64,000 bases of DNA, taken from Mesorhizobium sp. M2D.F.Ca.ET.226.01.1.1. Its GTDB lineage: Bacteria > Pseudomonadota > Alphaproteobacteria > Rhizobiales > Rhizobiaceae. Both the position numbers and the translations under genes were made by a program. The notes beneath the pieces were generated by a model. The model had not been told where the DNA came from. It saw only the letters and a program-made list of their open reading frames with translations, and did no database searches. Positions 54,969-64,000 of the stretch are shown in pieces (the first letter of the stretch is position 1; each line of letters starts with the position of its first letter). The stretch lies in the NCBI RefSeq assembly GCF_004022705.2, contig NZ_RZOY02000006.1:381991-445990 (forward strand), given 5' to 3'.

Positions 54969-56411
54969 TCACCTATAGTCGAGCGCGGATGCGGACGCCA
55001 GAATGCGGCCGTTGCTCAATATATGGCAGGGGTCGAAGGCATCCTTGATGCCCGCCGCGAGATCGAGCGTCACCGGATCGATGCGATCGAGGAAGGCCCG
55101 CTGCTTGACCCGACCGATGCCGTGCTCGGCGCTGATCGAGCCGCCATAGCGGTCGACGACGGCGAAAATCTCCGCTTCCGCCTGCTCGAAAAGATGCTCG
55201 ATCGCCTCGGCTTTCATGCCTTGCGGCGGCACGACGTTGAGGTGGATGTTGCCGTCGCCGACATGGCCATAGGTGACCGGCAGCGCGTCGGGGCGCGCCC
55301 GTCCCAGTTCGAAGAGCGCATCGGTGACGAAGTCGGCGAGCTTCGAGATCGGCACGGAGACATCGGTGCGCAGATAGCGCCCGCCGCGGCCCTGCCGCTC
55401 GACCATGATCTCGCGGTAGAGCCACAGCCGCTCGGCCTGCGCTCGGGTCGACGCCACAACGCCGTCCTCGACGAGATTCTCGACGCCGGCGAGAAAACTC
55501 AAAAGCATATCCTTGAGATTGATCAGCCCGCCGCCGGAAACCTCGATCAGCACATAGGCTGGATAAGGCTTGCCGAGCGGCTCAGGAAAGTCCTTGCCCT
55601 CGCGCATGGTGATCTCGATGCCCCCGCGCAGGATCAGCTCGAAGGCGGTAAGCAGGTCGCTGCAATCGCGCCGCGCCCGCGCGTAGAGGGCCATCGCGTC
55701 CTCGACCGAGCGTAAGCCCACCAGCGCCGTTTCGATCTGCGTCGGCCTGGGAAAGAGTTTCAGCGCCGCGGCGGTGACGATGCCCAGCGTGCCTTCCGAG
55801 CCGATGAAGACCTGCTTCAAATCATAGCCGCGATTGTCCTTGCGCAACACCTTCAGCCCGTTCCAGATGCGGCCGTCTGCCAGCACCACTTCGAGGCCGA
55901 GCACCAGGTCGCGCGTCATGCCGTAGCGCAGCACGTTGAAGCCGCCGGCATTGGTGGCGACATTGCCGCCGATGCGGCAGCTGCCTTGCGCCCCGAAGGT
56001 GATCGGCAGGATGCAGTCGCTCTCCTCCGCCGCGCGCTTGGCATCCTCGAGGATGCACCCGGCCTCGACCACAACGGCGAAATCGATCGGGCTGATCGAG
56101 CGGATCCGGTTCATGCGCTCCAGCGAGACGACCACCTCGTCGCCGTCAGCCGCCACCGCCGCGCCGACCAGGCCGGTCAGGCCGCCCTGCGGCACGACGG
56201 GAATGCGCTCGGCATGGCAGTACCGCATCAGCGCCGACATCTCTTCCACCGAGCTGGGCCGCGCCACCGCCAGCGGGCGGCCGAAATGATCACCCGACCA
56301 GTCGCGGCTGTAGCGCGCAAGGTCTTGCGGCTCGGTCAGCAGCCCGCCATCCGACAGCACGCCGGCAAGGGCGGCGATCAGCGATGCGGAATTGGGCGGC
56401 ACGGCATTCAT
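54969..56411 (-). CDS. FAD-binding oxidase of the GlcD/D-lactate dehydrogenase family
   Basis: 480-residue flavoprotein. PCMH FAD domain: VVPQGGLTGLVGAAVAADGD near residue 73 and GSCRIGGNVATNAGGFNVLR near residue 140; C-terminal metal/substrate residues in PVTYGHVGDGNIHLNVVPP and SISAEHGIGRVKQRAFLDR. It oxidises D-lactate, glycolate or D-2-hydroxy acid. The ATG at 56411 is used because the in-frame upstream extension crosses the operator. A glyoxalase I gene diverges from it; methylglyoxal conversion to S-lactoylglutathione, D-lactate and pyruvate would link the two, although no glyoxalase II is here. Confidence 0.88.
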   Translation of the reverse strand: MNAVPPNSASLIAALAGVLSDGGLLTEPQDLARYSRDWSGDHFGRPLAVARPSSVEEMSALMRYCHAERIPVVPQGGLTGLVGAAVAADGDEVVVSLERMNRIRSISPIDFAVVVEAGCILEDAKRAAEESDCILPITFGAQGSCRIGGNVATNAGGFNVLRYGMTRDLVLGLEVVLADGRIWNGLKVLRKDNRGYDLKQVFIGSEGTLGIVTAAALKLFPRPTQIETALVGLRSVEDAMALYARARRDCSDLLTAFELILRGGIEITMREGKDFPEPLGKPYPAYVLIEVSGGGLINLKDMLLSFLAGVENLVEDGVVASTRAQAERLWLYREIMVERQGRGGRYLRTDVSVPISKLADFVTDALFELGRARPDALPVTYGHVGDGNIHLNVVPPQGMKAEAIEHLFEQAEAEIFAVVDRYGGSISAEHGIGRVKQRAFLDRIDPVTLDLAAGIKDAFDPCHILSNGRILASASALDYR

Positions 56412-56465
56412 GGACTGACTCTGACCCTTCCGGGAAAACGACTGGACAACCACCAATCTTGTCGT

Positions 56466-56480
56466 GTTATCATACAACCC
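56466..56480. promoter_or_regulatory. Putative GntR operator between FAD oxidase and glyoxalase genes
   Basis: Reads AGGG-TTGT-ATG-ATAA toward the FAD oxidase, one base off the palindromic core. TATGAT within it could also serve as a -10 element 16 bases after TTGATG, so a bound repressor would block that promoter. The site lies 55-69 bases before the FAD oxidase start and 94 before the glyoxalase start, so it could control both. Confidence 0.6.
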
Positions 56481-56573
56481 TGATTGAGAACATCAAGCGG
56501 CACCATCGTTCCCACCGGTCGTTTGATGTGGACGGTCAGACCGGCAAATCACTGAATTCGGAGGACTTTCCCA

Positions 56574-56987
56574 ATGAGCGACGCTCCAGGCTTTCGCTAC
56601 ATGCACACCATGATCAGGGTGCTCGACCTCGACAAGTCGATCGCCTTCTACACCGAGGTGCTCGGCATGACCTTGCTGCGCCGCGACGACTATCCCGGCG
56701 GCAAGTTCACCAACGCCTTTGTCGGCTACGGGCCGGAGGACAAGGAAGCCGTCGTCGAGCTGACGCTGAACTGGGGCCGCGAGGAGCCCTATGAGATTGG
56801 CACCGGCTTCGGCCATCTGGCGCTCGGCGTCAACGACATCTACGCGGTCTGCGCCGAACTCGAAAAGCGCGGCGCCAAGATCCCGCGCAAGCCGGGACCG
56901 ATGCAGCACGGCACCACCCACATCGCCTTCGTTGAGGACCCCGACGGCTACAAGATCGAGCTGATCGGCCTCGACACGATGCAATGA
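56574..56987 (+). CDS. gloA: Lactoylglutathione lyase (glyoxalase I)
   Basis: 137-residue VOC-fold metalloenzyme that turns the methylglyoxal-glutathione adduct into S-lactoylglutathione. Metal ligands and pattern: His in YMHTMIRVLDLDKSIAFYTE, Glu in AVVELTLNWG, His in GFGHLALGVNDIY and Glu in YKIELIGL. Length is that of bacterial nickel-type GloA. GGAGGACTTTCCC precedes the ATG. Divergent from the D-lactate-type oxidase. Confidence 0.92.
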   Translation: MSDAPGFRYMHTMIRVLDLDKSIAFYTEVLGMTLLRRDDYPGGKFTNAFVGYGPEDKEAVVELTLNWGREEPYEIGTGFGHLALGVNDIYAVCAELEKRGAKIPRKPGPMQHGTTHIAFVEDPDGYKIELIGLDTMQ

Positions 56988-56996
56988 CTGCAGCCC

Positions 56997-57027
56997 GGAC
57001 CGCATCGGCTCGCCGCCGATGCGGTCC
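56997..57027. terminator. Strong hairpin between convergent gloA and ABC permease genes
   Basis: A perfect 13-bp stem GGACCGCATCGGC / GCCGATGCGGTCC with a 5-base loop begins 9 bases after the gloA stop. Followed by CTCTCCGT on the plus strand, with no clean T-run. Position between converging transcripts supports a bidirectional terminator. Confidence 0.7.
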
Positions 57028-57070
57028 CTCTCCGTCCGCGCTTGCTTGGGAGGCGGTGCGGATCGGTTCG

Positions 57071-58039
57071 TCACTTGATGACCGCGATTTTGCTGCGGTC
57101 GATGGTGATGGCGACGGCGGCGATCAGCACCGCGCCGAACACCATGTTCTCCAGAAAAATGTTGACGCCGACGAAGGTCATGCCGATGCGCACGATCGAG
57201 ATGATCAGCGCGCCGACCGCCGTGCGCGCCACCCCGCCCAGCCCCCCTGTAATGGCCGTGCCGCCGACGATGACGGCGGCGATGGCCGGCAACAGCAACT
57301 GGTTGGCCAAGACCGGCGAGCCGCTCGACAGCCTCGCCGCCAGCACCACGCCGGCAATCGCCGCCAGCATGCCCGACGCCGCGAAGGCGATGATCTTGGT
57401 GCGGTCGACATTGATGCCCGCCGCCCAGGCGGCCGGTTCGCCGGCGCCGACCGCGATCGCCTGGCGGCCGAAGCGCGTGTAGCGCAGCGCGAGGAAGCTG
57501 ACGATGCCGATCAGCGCCGAGATCAGCACCACCACCGGCAGGCCGAAAATCGTGGCGTTGATCCAGGCGGTCTTCTCGCGCCCGGCTTCCTCGATGGTTA
57601 TGGCCCGGCCGTTGGAGACCCAGAGCGCCAGGCCGGTGACCACGCCGCCGGTGGCCAATGTCGCGACGAAGGACGGCACGCGCAGCTTGACATGCACGAT
57701 GCCGCTCAGCAGCCCGAAGGCGAGGCCGGACAGGATCGCCACCGGAAAGGCGGCGAAGCCGAGCGACGGGAGCAACTGCGCCATCATGACGCTCGCCAGC
57801 GACGCCACCGCCTGGATCGACAGGTCGATGCCGCCGAGCAGGATGGCGAAGGTCACACCCGTCGCCAGGATGAACAGCACCGCGGTGTTGGCGAAGAGCA
57901 GCGCCAGCGTCTCGCCGGTCAGGAAGCCGGGCGCGGCGATCTCGATGACCAAGAGCAGGGCGACGAGCAGCACCAGCGGGATGGCGCCTTGAGTCCACTT
58001 GCCCTCGAAGACCTGCCTGATGGAGAACGTTTCATTCAT
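57071..58039 (-). CDS. Ribose-type ABC transporter permease
   Basis: 322-residue RbsC-like permease with about ten spans; GGIDLSIQAVASLASVMMAQ near residue 70 and GGTAITGGLGGVARTAVGALI near residue 255. The ATG at 58039 (MNETFSI) is chosen; upstream in-frame codons lie in the palindromic element. It is the last gene of the operon binding protein-permease-ATPase-permease. Confidence 0.9.
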   Translation of the reverse strand: MNETFSIRQVFEGKWTQGAIPLVLLVALLLVIEIAAPGFLTGETLALLFANTAVLFILATGVTFAILLGGIDLSIQAVASLASVMMAQLLPSLGFAAFPVAILSGLAFGLLSGIVHVKLRVPSFVATLATGGVVTGLALWVSNGRAITIEEAGREKTAWINATIFGLPVVVLISALIGIVSFLALRYTRFGRQAIAVGAGEPAAWAAGINVDRTKIIAFAASGMLAAIAGVVLAARLSSGSPVLANQLLLPAIAAVIVGGTAITGGLGGVARTAVGALIISIVRIGMTFVGVNIFLENMVFGAVLIAAVAITIDRSKIAVIK

Positions 58040-58052
58040 CGCAGGTCTCCAA

Positions 58053-58191
58053 AGACCGTTTCGAAACTCGCTCTGGCGAGACATATGATGGTGGTTTCGA
58101 GAACCGGAGCGGAGCGGACATCGGTCCGTGAGCACCGGAAGCGCAGAAAGCGCCTTCAGATGGCCGCCAGAGTAGAGTTTCGAAACGGTCT
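58053..58191. repeat. RIME-like palindromic element inside the second ribose-type ABC operon
   Basis: Outer arms AGACCGTTTCGAAACTC plus CTCTGGCG (58053-58078) and their complement (58165-58191) differ by one inserted base. The interior has the core CCGGAGCGGAGCG-GACATCGGTC-CGTGAGCACCGG also seen near 25387. As at 25269-25476, the element directly adjoins the stop codon of an RbsA-type ATPase gene. Confidence 0.85.
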
Positions 58192-58192
58192 G

Positions 58193-59695
<1,503 letters not shown>

Positions 59696-59700
59696 GGCGC

Positions 59701-60684
59701 TCACTTCACGATCTTCAGGCGGACGCGGTCGAGCGACAGCGCCACCGCGGCGATGATCATCAGGCCCTGCACCGTCTGCTGGATGTAGGGCGAGATGCCG
59801 AGCAGGATCATGCCGTTGGCGAGAACCGTGACGATCAGCACGCCGATCAGCGTGTTGACCACGCCGCCTTCGCCGCCGGTCAGCGCCGTGCCGCCAACGA
59901 CCACGGCGGTAACCGCGGCAAACAGCCTGCCGTCGCCGATGACGGCATGCGACTGGCCAAGCTGGGCGGCTGCGAGCACACCGGCAATGCCGAAGAAAAA
60001 GCCGGCCAGCGCGAACGCCGCGATGCGCACGCGCGTAACATTGACGCCGGAGAGCTTGGTCACGTCCTCGTCCCCGCCGATCGCCAGTATGTGGCGGCCG
60101 AGCCTGGTGTGATACTGGATGATGGCGGCGAGCGCGAAAGCGCCGACCGCGACCCAGACCGCCAGCGGCAGCCCAAGGAAACGGTAGAGGGCGAGGTCGC
60201 GGATCGAGGCGTCGTTGAGGCGGATGGCCGAGCCGCCCAGCATATAGACCGACAGGCCAAGGCCGATGAACCACATGCCGAGCGTCGCCATGAAGGAAGG
60301 GATGCGCAGCATCGTCTGGACCAGGCCGCTAATCAGGCCCATGACCGTGCCGGCGACAACCGCCGCCAGCACCGCCCACCAGCCATAGTCGTTGCCGTTA
60401 CTGTCATTGGCGGCCAGCAGCACCACCACCATCGCCGCCACCGACAGGGTACCCTCGACCGAAAGATCGATGCTGCCCATCAGGATGATGAAGGTCAGCC
60501 CCATGGCGAGCGTCAGCGGCACGGCGGCGGAGTTGGCGAGCCGCACCAGGTTGCGTAGCTCGATGAAATTGGGATTGGCGATGGTGATCAGCACGCACAG
60601 CACGACCAGCACCGCCAGTGGCGCCAGCCCGCGCCAGCGCCTGCCGCCAAACATGACGGCGATGCGGCCGGGAATGAATGTCAT
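59701..60684 (-). CDS. Ribose-type ABC transporter permease
   Basis: 327-residue RbsC-like permease; MGSIDLSVEGTLSVAAMVV near residue 68 and GGTALTGGEGGVVNTLIGVLIV near residue 262. The ATG at 60684 is the conservative choice; an in-frame TTG about 23 codons upstream would add a hydrophilic extension and cannot be excluded. It follows a terminator-like hairpin after the binding-protein gene. Confidence 0.88.
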   Translation of the reverse strand: MTFIPGRIAVMFGGRRWRGLAPLAVLVVLCVLITIANPNFIELRNLVRLANSAAVPLTLAMGLTFIILMGSIDLSVEGTLSVAAMVVVLLAANDSNGNDYGWWAVLAAVVAGTVMGLISGLVQTMLRIPSFMATLGMWFIGLGLSVYMLGGSAIRLNDASIRDLALYRFLGLPLAVWVAVGAFALAAIIQYHTRLGRHILAIGGDEDVTKLSGVNVTRVRIAAFALAGFFFGIAGVLAAAQLGQSHAVIGDGRLFAAVTAVVVGGTALTGGEGGVVNTLIGVLIVTVLANGMILLGISPYIQQTVQGLMIIAAVALSLDRVRLKIVK

Positions 60685-60799
60685 AAGCGTCGTCCGCTCG
60701 ATGTCCGAAACGGACTTCAGGGGTTCTGTATCGATTGTCAAGAAACCGCTTCCGTCTGCTGGATGACAGGCGTCATGGCCGCAGGCGCAGGACACCGGC

Positions 60800-60839
60800 A
60801 AAAAGGGAGCGGGCCGCCGCCAGGGAGAAGCCGGCCCGC
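60800..60839 (-). terminator. Intra-operon terminator/attenuator after the binding-protein gene
   Basis: In the direction of the operon, 8-bp stem GCGGGCCG / CGGCCCGC is followed by TCCCTTTTT, the form of a Rho-independent terminator. It begins 9 bases after the binding-protein stop and would reduce read-through to the membrane and ATPase genes. Confidence 0.7.
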
Positions 60840-60848
60840 CCCAACGGG

Positions 60849-61931
60849 TCAGGCGCGGATCGCTCCGGTCACCCGGCCCCACAGATCGTTCCAGTCCATC
60901 TCGGGCTTCGACTCGACATTCGTCTTGTAATATTCCTCGACATTGTCGTGCGAGATCAGCACCGCCTTGCCGTAGAATTCGCGGTGCTCCGGCGGCTCCT
61001 TGGCCGGGTCGAACTTGCCGATCTTGGCGTTGTAGCCGATGGCGAGCCCCATTCCGCCCTGCCAGAACGGATCCGAGGTGACGGTGCAGGCGAACTCGCC
61101 GGTGCGCACCGCGTCGACCGCCGTCTTGATGCCGTCGACGCCGACGATCGGCACCTTGCCGGCGAGGTTCTCGGCGCGCAGCGCTTCGAGCGCGCCGGAG
61201 CCCATGTCGTCATTGGCGGCCCAGATGCCCTTGATGTCGTCGCCGAAACGGGTGAGCAGATTGCCCATCAGATCGAACGCTTCGGTCGATTTCCAGTTGG
61301 CGACCTGGAAGTCGAGCAGCTTGATGTCGGGATTGGCGGCAAGGGCTGCATCGAGGCCCTTCTTGCGCTCGATCGCCGCCGTCGTCGAGATCAGGCCGCC
61401 GAGCGCGACGATGCCGCCCTTGCCGCCGATCGTCTTGAACAGGATCTCGGCGATGGTCTTGCCGCTGGAGATGCCGTCGAACTCGATATGCGAGACATAG
61501 TTCGGGTTGAAATCCTTAGGGTGCAGGTCCGCGGGCTTGTTCCACTGCGTCACCACATAGGCGCCCGCCTTGGCGCAGGCTTCGACGATCGGGCGCGCGT
61601 CGGGCGTGTCGTTGGGGTCGGAATTCAGCACCATGTTGCCGTTGGTCTTGGCCAGCATCGCCTTGATGTCGGCGATGCCCTTCTCTGAATTGCCCTCCGA
61701 GACCAGCGTGACGTGTTCCAGCCCGGCCCATTTGGCATAGGCCTCGGCGCCGGTTTTCCACACCGCGTGATAGGGATTGGACAGCGAGCGGATCGACGTC
61801 ACCAGCGTCGGCTTGTCGGCGGCACGCAGCACTTTCGGCATGGCCAGCGTCGCCGCCCCGGCGGCGGCGCTTACCATCAGCGTCCGGCGGCTGATCGTGC
61901 CGGAAAGCGTGAGACTGTTCCTGTCCTTCAT
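60849..61931 (-). CDS. Ribose-type ABC transporter substrate-binding protein with twin-arginine signal
   Basis: 360-residue periplasmic binding protein. The N-terminus has S-R-R-T-L-M in TISRRTLMVSAAAGAATLAM, a Tat-type signal, with cleavage near LRAADKP at about residue 38. Fold motifs: SIRSLSNPYHAVWKTGAEAYA and NGNMVLNSDPNDTPDARPIVEA; GIWAANDDMGSGALEALRAE near residue 235. Ligand unknown. It is the first gene of its operon, divergent from a GMC oxidoreductase with a putative GntR operator between. Confidence 0.9.
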   Translation of the reverse strand: MKDRNSLTLSGTISRRTLMVSAAAGAATLAMPKVLRAADKPTLVTSIRSLSNPYHAVWKTGAEAYAKWAGLEHVTLVSEGNSEKGIADIKAMLAKTNGNMVLNSDPNDTPDARPIVEACAKAGAYVVTQWNKPADLHPKDFNPNYVSHIEFDGISSGKTIAEILFKTIGGKGGIVALGGLISTTAAIERKKGLDAALAANPDIKLLDFQVANWKSTEAFDLMGNLLTRFGDDIKGIWAANDDMGSGALEALRAENLAGKVPIVGVDGIKTAVDAVRTGEFACTVTSDPFWQGGMGLAIGYNAKIGKFDPAKEPPEHREFYGKAVLISHDNVEEYYKTNVESKPEMDWNDLWGRVTGAIRA

Positions 61932-62023
61932 TTTGAACCTCCCAATTGAAATTTTTTCCCGCCCGGCGCTTGCGCGGGCAGCGCGGCCGAGGCCTCCAGC
62001 TGACGGTCGTCAAGCTCCTCCGC

Positions 62024-62038
62024 TTGTACGACAACCCT
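62024..62038. promoter_or_regulatory. Putative GntR operator between binding-protein and GMC oxidoreductase genes
   Basis: Reads AGGG-TTGT-CGT-ACAA toward the binding-protein gene, 93-107 bases from its start and 104 from the GMC start on the other side. Identical to the site at 51752. Nothing else stands out in the 210-base gap. Confidence 0.65.
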
Positions 62039-62141
62039 TCAACACGGCAACCATACCCTTTCTCTTGACGTGGCACAAGCGACTTGAGATCGTCGCGCGT
62101 AAAAGAGCAGGGCCGGATTTTGCCTCGGCAAGGGAGCGAGA

Positions 62142-63737
62142 ATGGCTGATTATATCATCATCGGCGGCGGCTCGGCCGGTTGCGTGCTCGCCGCCAGGCT
62201 GAGTGAGGATCCAGGCCTGTCAGTCGTCCTGCTCGAGGCCGGGCCGCCCGACACCGACCGCTACATCCATATGCCGGTCGGCTTCTTCAAGATGACATCA
62301 GGCCCGCTGATCTGGGGTTATGACGCAGCCCCCGGCAGAGAGATCGACGGCCGCGTCATGGTCTATCCGCAGGCGCGGGTGCTCGGCGGCGGCTCCTCGA
62401 TCAATGCCCAGGTGTTCACGCGCGGCTGCCCGCAGGACTATGACGGCTGGGCGGCTGATTTCGGCTGCGCCGGGTGGAGCTATGCCGATGTGCTGCCCTA
62501 TTTCGTCCGCTCCGAGGGCAACGACACTTTCGCGGGGCGTGAGCACGGCATCGACGGACCGCTCGGCGTTTCCAGCGGCGCACCGCATCCGCTGACGCGC
62601 ATCTTCGTCAAGGCGGCGCAGCAGGCCGGCCTGCCTTTCCGCGCCGACTTCAATGCCGGCGAGCAGGAAGGCGCCGGCTTCTACCAGACGACTACGCGCA
62701 ACGGGAAACGCTCGAGCACGGCGGTCGCCTATCTGAAGCCTGCCATGGCGCGTCGAAACCTGAGCTTGCGCACCGACGCCACGGTCAGTCGCGTCGTCGT
62801 CGAGAATGGCCGCGCCATCGGCGTCGAGATCATCGCCAACGGCCGCACCGAGTTGCTGCGCGCCGAGCGCGAGGTGATCGTCACCGCCGGCGCCATCGGC
62901 TCGCCGAAACTCCTGATGCTGTCCGGCATCGGCCCGGCCAGCCATCTTGGCCAACACGGCATCAAGGTTGTGCATGACCTCGCCGGCGTTGGCCAGAACC
63001 TGCACGACCACATGGATGTCGACGTCGTCGCCGAGCTCAACGGTCCGCATGGCATCGACCGCTACAAGAAGAAGCGCTGGCAGGCGGTCGCCGGTCTCGA
63101 ATACGCGCTGTTCGGCAAGGGGCCGGTGGCCTCCAACATCGTCGAGGCCGGCGGCTTCTGGTGGGGCGACCGTACCGAGAAGACGCCGGACATCCAGTTC
63201 CATTTCCTGCCCGGCGCGGGCGTCGAGGAAGGCATCGGCTCAGTCCCCGGCGGCAATGGCTGCACGCTGAACTCCTACCATGTGCGGCCGCGTTCGCGCG
63301 GCAGTGTGGCGCTGCGCTCGGCGGATCTGCGCGATGCGCCGATCATCGACCCCAATCCTTTCGCCGAGCGCTACGACCTCGAGCGCGCCATCGACGGCAT
63401 CGAGATCAGCCGCGAGATCCTGTCGCAGCCGGCCTTCGCAAAATACATCAGCCGCGAGCATCTGCCGGGCGCGGCGACGCGGGGCCGCGCGGCGCTCGAA
63501 GCCTTCGCCCGCGAGCATGGCCGCAGCGCCTACCATCCGGTCGGAACCTGCCGAATGGGCGGCGATGCCGGCAGCGTCGTCGATCCCGAGCTCCGCCTGC
63601 GCGGGCTGGAGGGCCTGCGCGTCTGCGACAGCTCGGTCATGCCGCGCATCGTGTCGTCCAACACCAACGCGGCGGTGATCATGATTGCCGAGAAGGCAGC
63701 GGACCTGATCGCGGGGCGGAAGACGCCAACGGCGTAA
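62142..63737 (+). CDS. GMC family FAD oxidoreductase (choline/alcohol dehydrogenase-like)
   Basis: 531-residue flavoprotein. ADP-binding motif IIGGGSAGCVLAARLSEDPG at the start, GMC signature 1 around GGGSSINAQVFTRGCPQDYD near residue 85, signature 2 GAIGSPKLLMLSGIGP near residue 253, and the catalytic His/Asn in SAYHPVGTCRMGGDAG and SSNTNAAVIMIAEKAADLI. Oxidises a primary alcohol or sugar alcohol; which one is unknown. Linked by the operator-like site to the divergent ribose-type ABC operon. Confidence 0.92.
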   Translation: MADYIIIGGGSAGCVLAARLSEDPGLSVVLLEAGPPDTDRYIHMPVGFFKMTSGPLIWGYDAAPGREIDGRVMVYPQARVLGGGSSINAQVFTRGCPQDYDGWAADFGCAGWSYADVLPYFVRSEGNDTFAGREHGIDGPLGVSSGAPHPLTRIFVKAAQQAGLPFRADFNAGEQEGAGFYQTTTRNGKRSSTAVAYLKPAMARRNLSLRTDATVSRVVVENGRAIGVEIIANGRTELLRAEREVIVTAGAIGSPKLLMLSGIGPASHLGQHGIKVVHDLAGVGQNLHDHMDVDVVAELNGPHGIDRYKKKRWQAVAGLEYALFGKGPVASNIVEAGGFWWGDRTEKTPDIQFHFLPGAGVEEGIGSVPGGNGCTLNSYHVRPRSRGSVALRSADLRDAPIIDPNPFAERYDLERAIDGIEISREILSQPAFAKYISREHLPGAATRGRAALEAFAREHGRSAYHPVGTCRMGGDAGSVVDPELRLRGLEGLRVCDSSVMPRIVSSNTNAAVIMIAEKAADLIAGRKTPTA

Positions 63738-63810
63738 GCCTCTTGTCGGGATGGCGTTATGAGTCCGATCTTCCTGGGCGTACCATCGAAGTTGCCGCCG
63801 GAGGCCTCTG

Positions 63811-64000
63811 CTATTCCGCCGCGACCTGTCGGCTGGCGGTGCGCCGCAGAAGTGCGTAACCCGCCTCCTCGACCGCCTGCGCGGCGCGTTTGCGGATCGC
63901 CTCGGACACCAGCACGCCGTCGGCGAAATCCTTGTCCGTCGCATAGACGGCCGTCGGCAAGGCAAGGGCCTCGAAGAAGCCGAACAGCGGCCGCAACTGA
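63811..64000 (-). CDS. C-terminal part of an unidentified protein, 5' end outside the window
   Basis: The frame is open to the right edge and ends at TAG 63811-63813; 62 residues are visible, reading QLRPLFGFFEALALPTAVYA and on to VSEAIRKRAAQAVEEAGYAL. This resembles the C-terminus of NADPH-dependent FMN reductase (SsuE/MsuE-like flavodoxin fold) proteins, in which a late helix follows PTAVYA-type strands, but the visible part is too short for a firm call. Confidence 0.5.
   Translation of the reverse strand, partial: QLRPLFGFFEALALPTAVYATDKDFADGVLVSEAIRKRAAQAVEEAGYALLRRTASRQVAAE

Overview
The window is about 64 kb of GC-rich DNA (roughly 64% by eye) that is almost fully coding. Gene families, strong codon bias and gene style point to an alphaproteobacterium of the Rhizobiales, most likely Mesorhizobium or a close relative. 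This is an inference from the phnWAY/phnSTUV phosphonate genes as known from Sinorhizobium, a short second FtsZ, RIME-like intergenic palindromes and the number of ABC uptake systems. No rRNA, tRNA, CRISPR array, transposase or phage gene was seen. The window reads as a catabolic accessory region.

Layout. (1) 1-1214: end of an unrecognised gene with slight nitroreductase resemblance. (2) 1219-14016: a phosphonate island. A LysR regulator diverges from a minus-strand series phnW-phnA-phnY-FAD oxidoreductase-pbfA-like lyase-2-hydroxyacid dehydrogenase, followed by the 2-aminoethylphosphonate transporter phnSTUV. Together these would import 2-aminoethylphosphonate (AEP) and probably its hydroxylated or N-methylated forms, funnel them to phosphonoacetaldehyde, and release acetate and phosphate. 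(3) 14.0-25.2 kb: mixed oxidoreductases (sorbosone-dehydrogenase-like lipoprotein, DUF2231 membrane protein, class III transaminase, FAD oxidoreductase, S-formylglutathione hydrolase, FMN 2-hydroxyacid oxidase, tartrate/isopropylmalate-type dehydrogenase, SDR, aldehyde dehydrogenase, LysR). (4) 25.3-33.5 kb: a ribose-type ABC system in which one permease is fused to a strictosidine-synthase/SMP-30-like beta-propeller and is followed by a second propeller protein lacking key ligand residues; a maleylacetate reductase lies just upstream. (5) 33.6-34.6 kb: a tail-less FtsZ paralogue. (6) 34.9-44.7 kb: proline-racemase family and DapA family genes (divergent), two SDRs, LysR, hydantoinase hyuAB, a collapsed aminotransferase pseudogene and a uronate-dehydrogenase-like gene. 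(7) 44.8-63.7 kb: a branched-chain-type ABC system, fuconolactonase-like hydrolase, aldo/keto reductase, two FadR-type GntR regulators, a 3-hydroxyisobutyrate-dehydrogenase-like enzyme, a D-lactate/glycolate-type FAD oxidase divergent from a glyoxalase I, a second ribose-type ABC system and a GMC oxidoreductase. One partial gene runs off the right edge.

Region 7 appears to be a regulon: four near-identical sites with core TTGTnnnACAA and a conserved AGGG flank lie upstream of four minus-strand units, and two FadR-type repressors are encoded among them. Several long nested palindromes of rhizobial intergenic-element type sit between genes. Two gene remnants not obvious as ordinary ORFs were reconstructed by reading across frames (43678-43857 and 53924-54171). 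The most unusual item is the permease-propeller fusion with its partner propeller.
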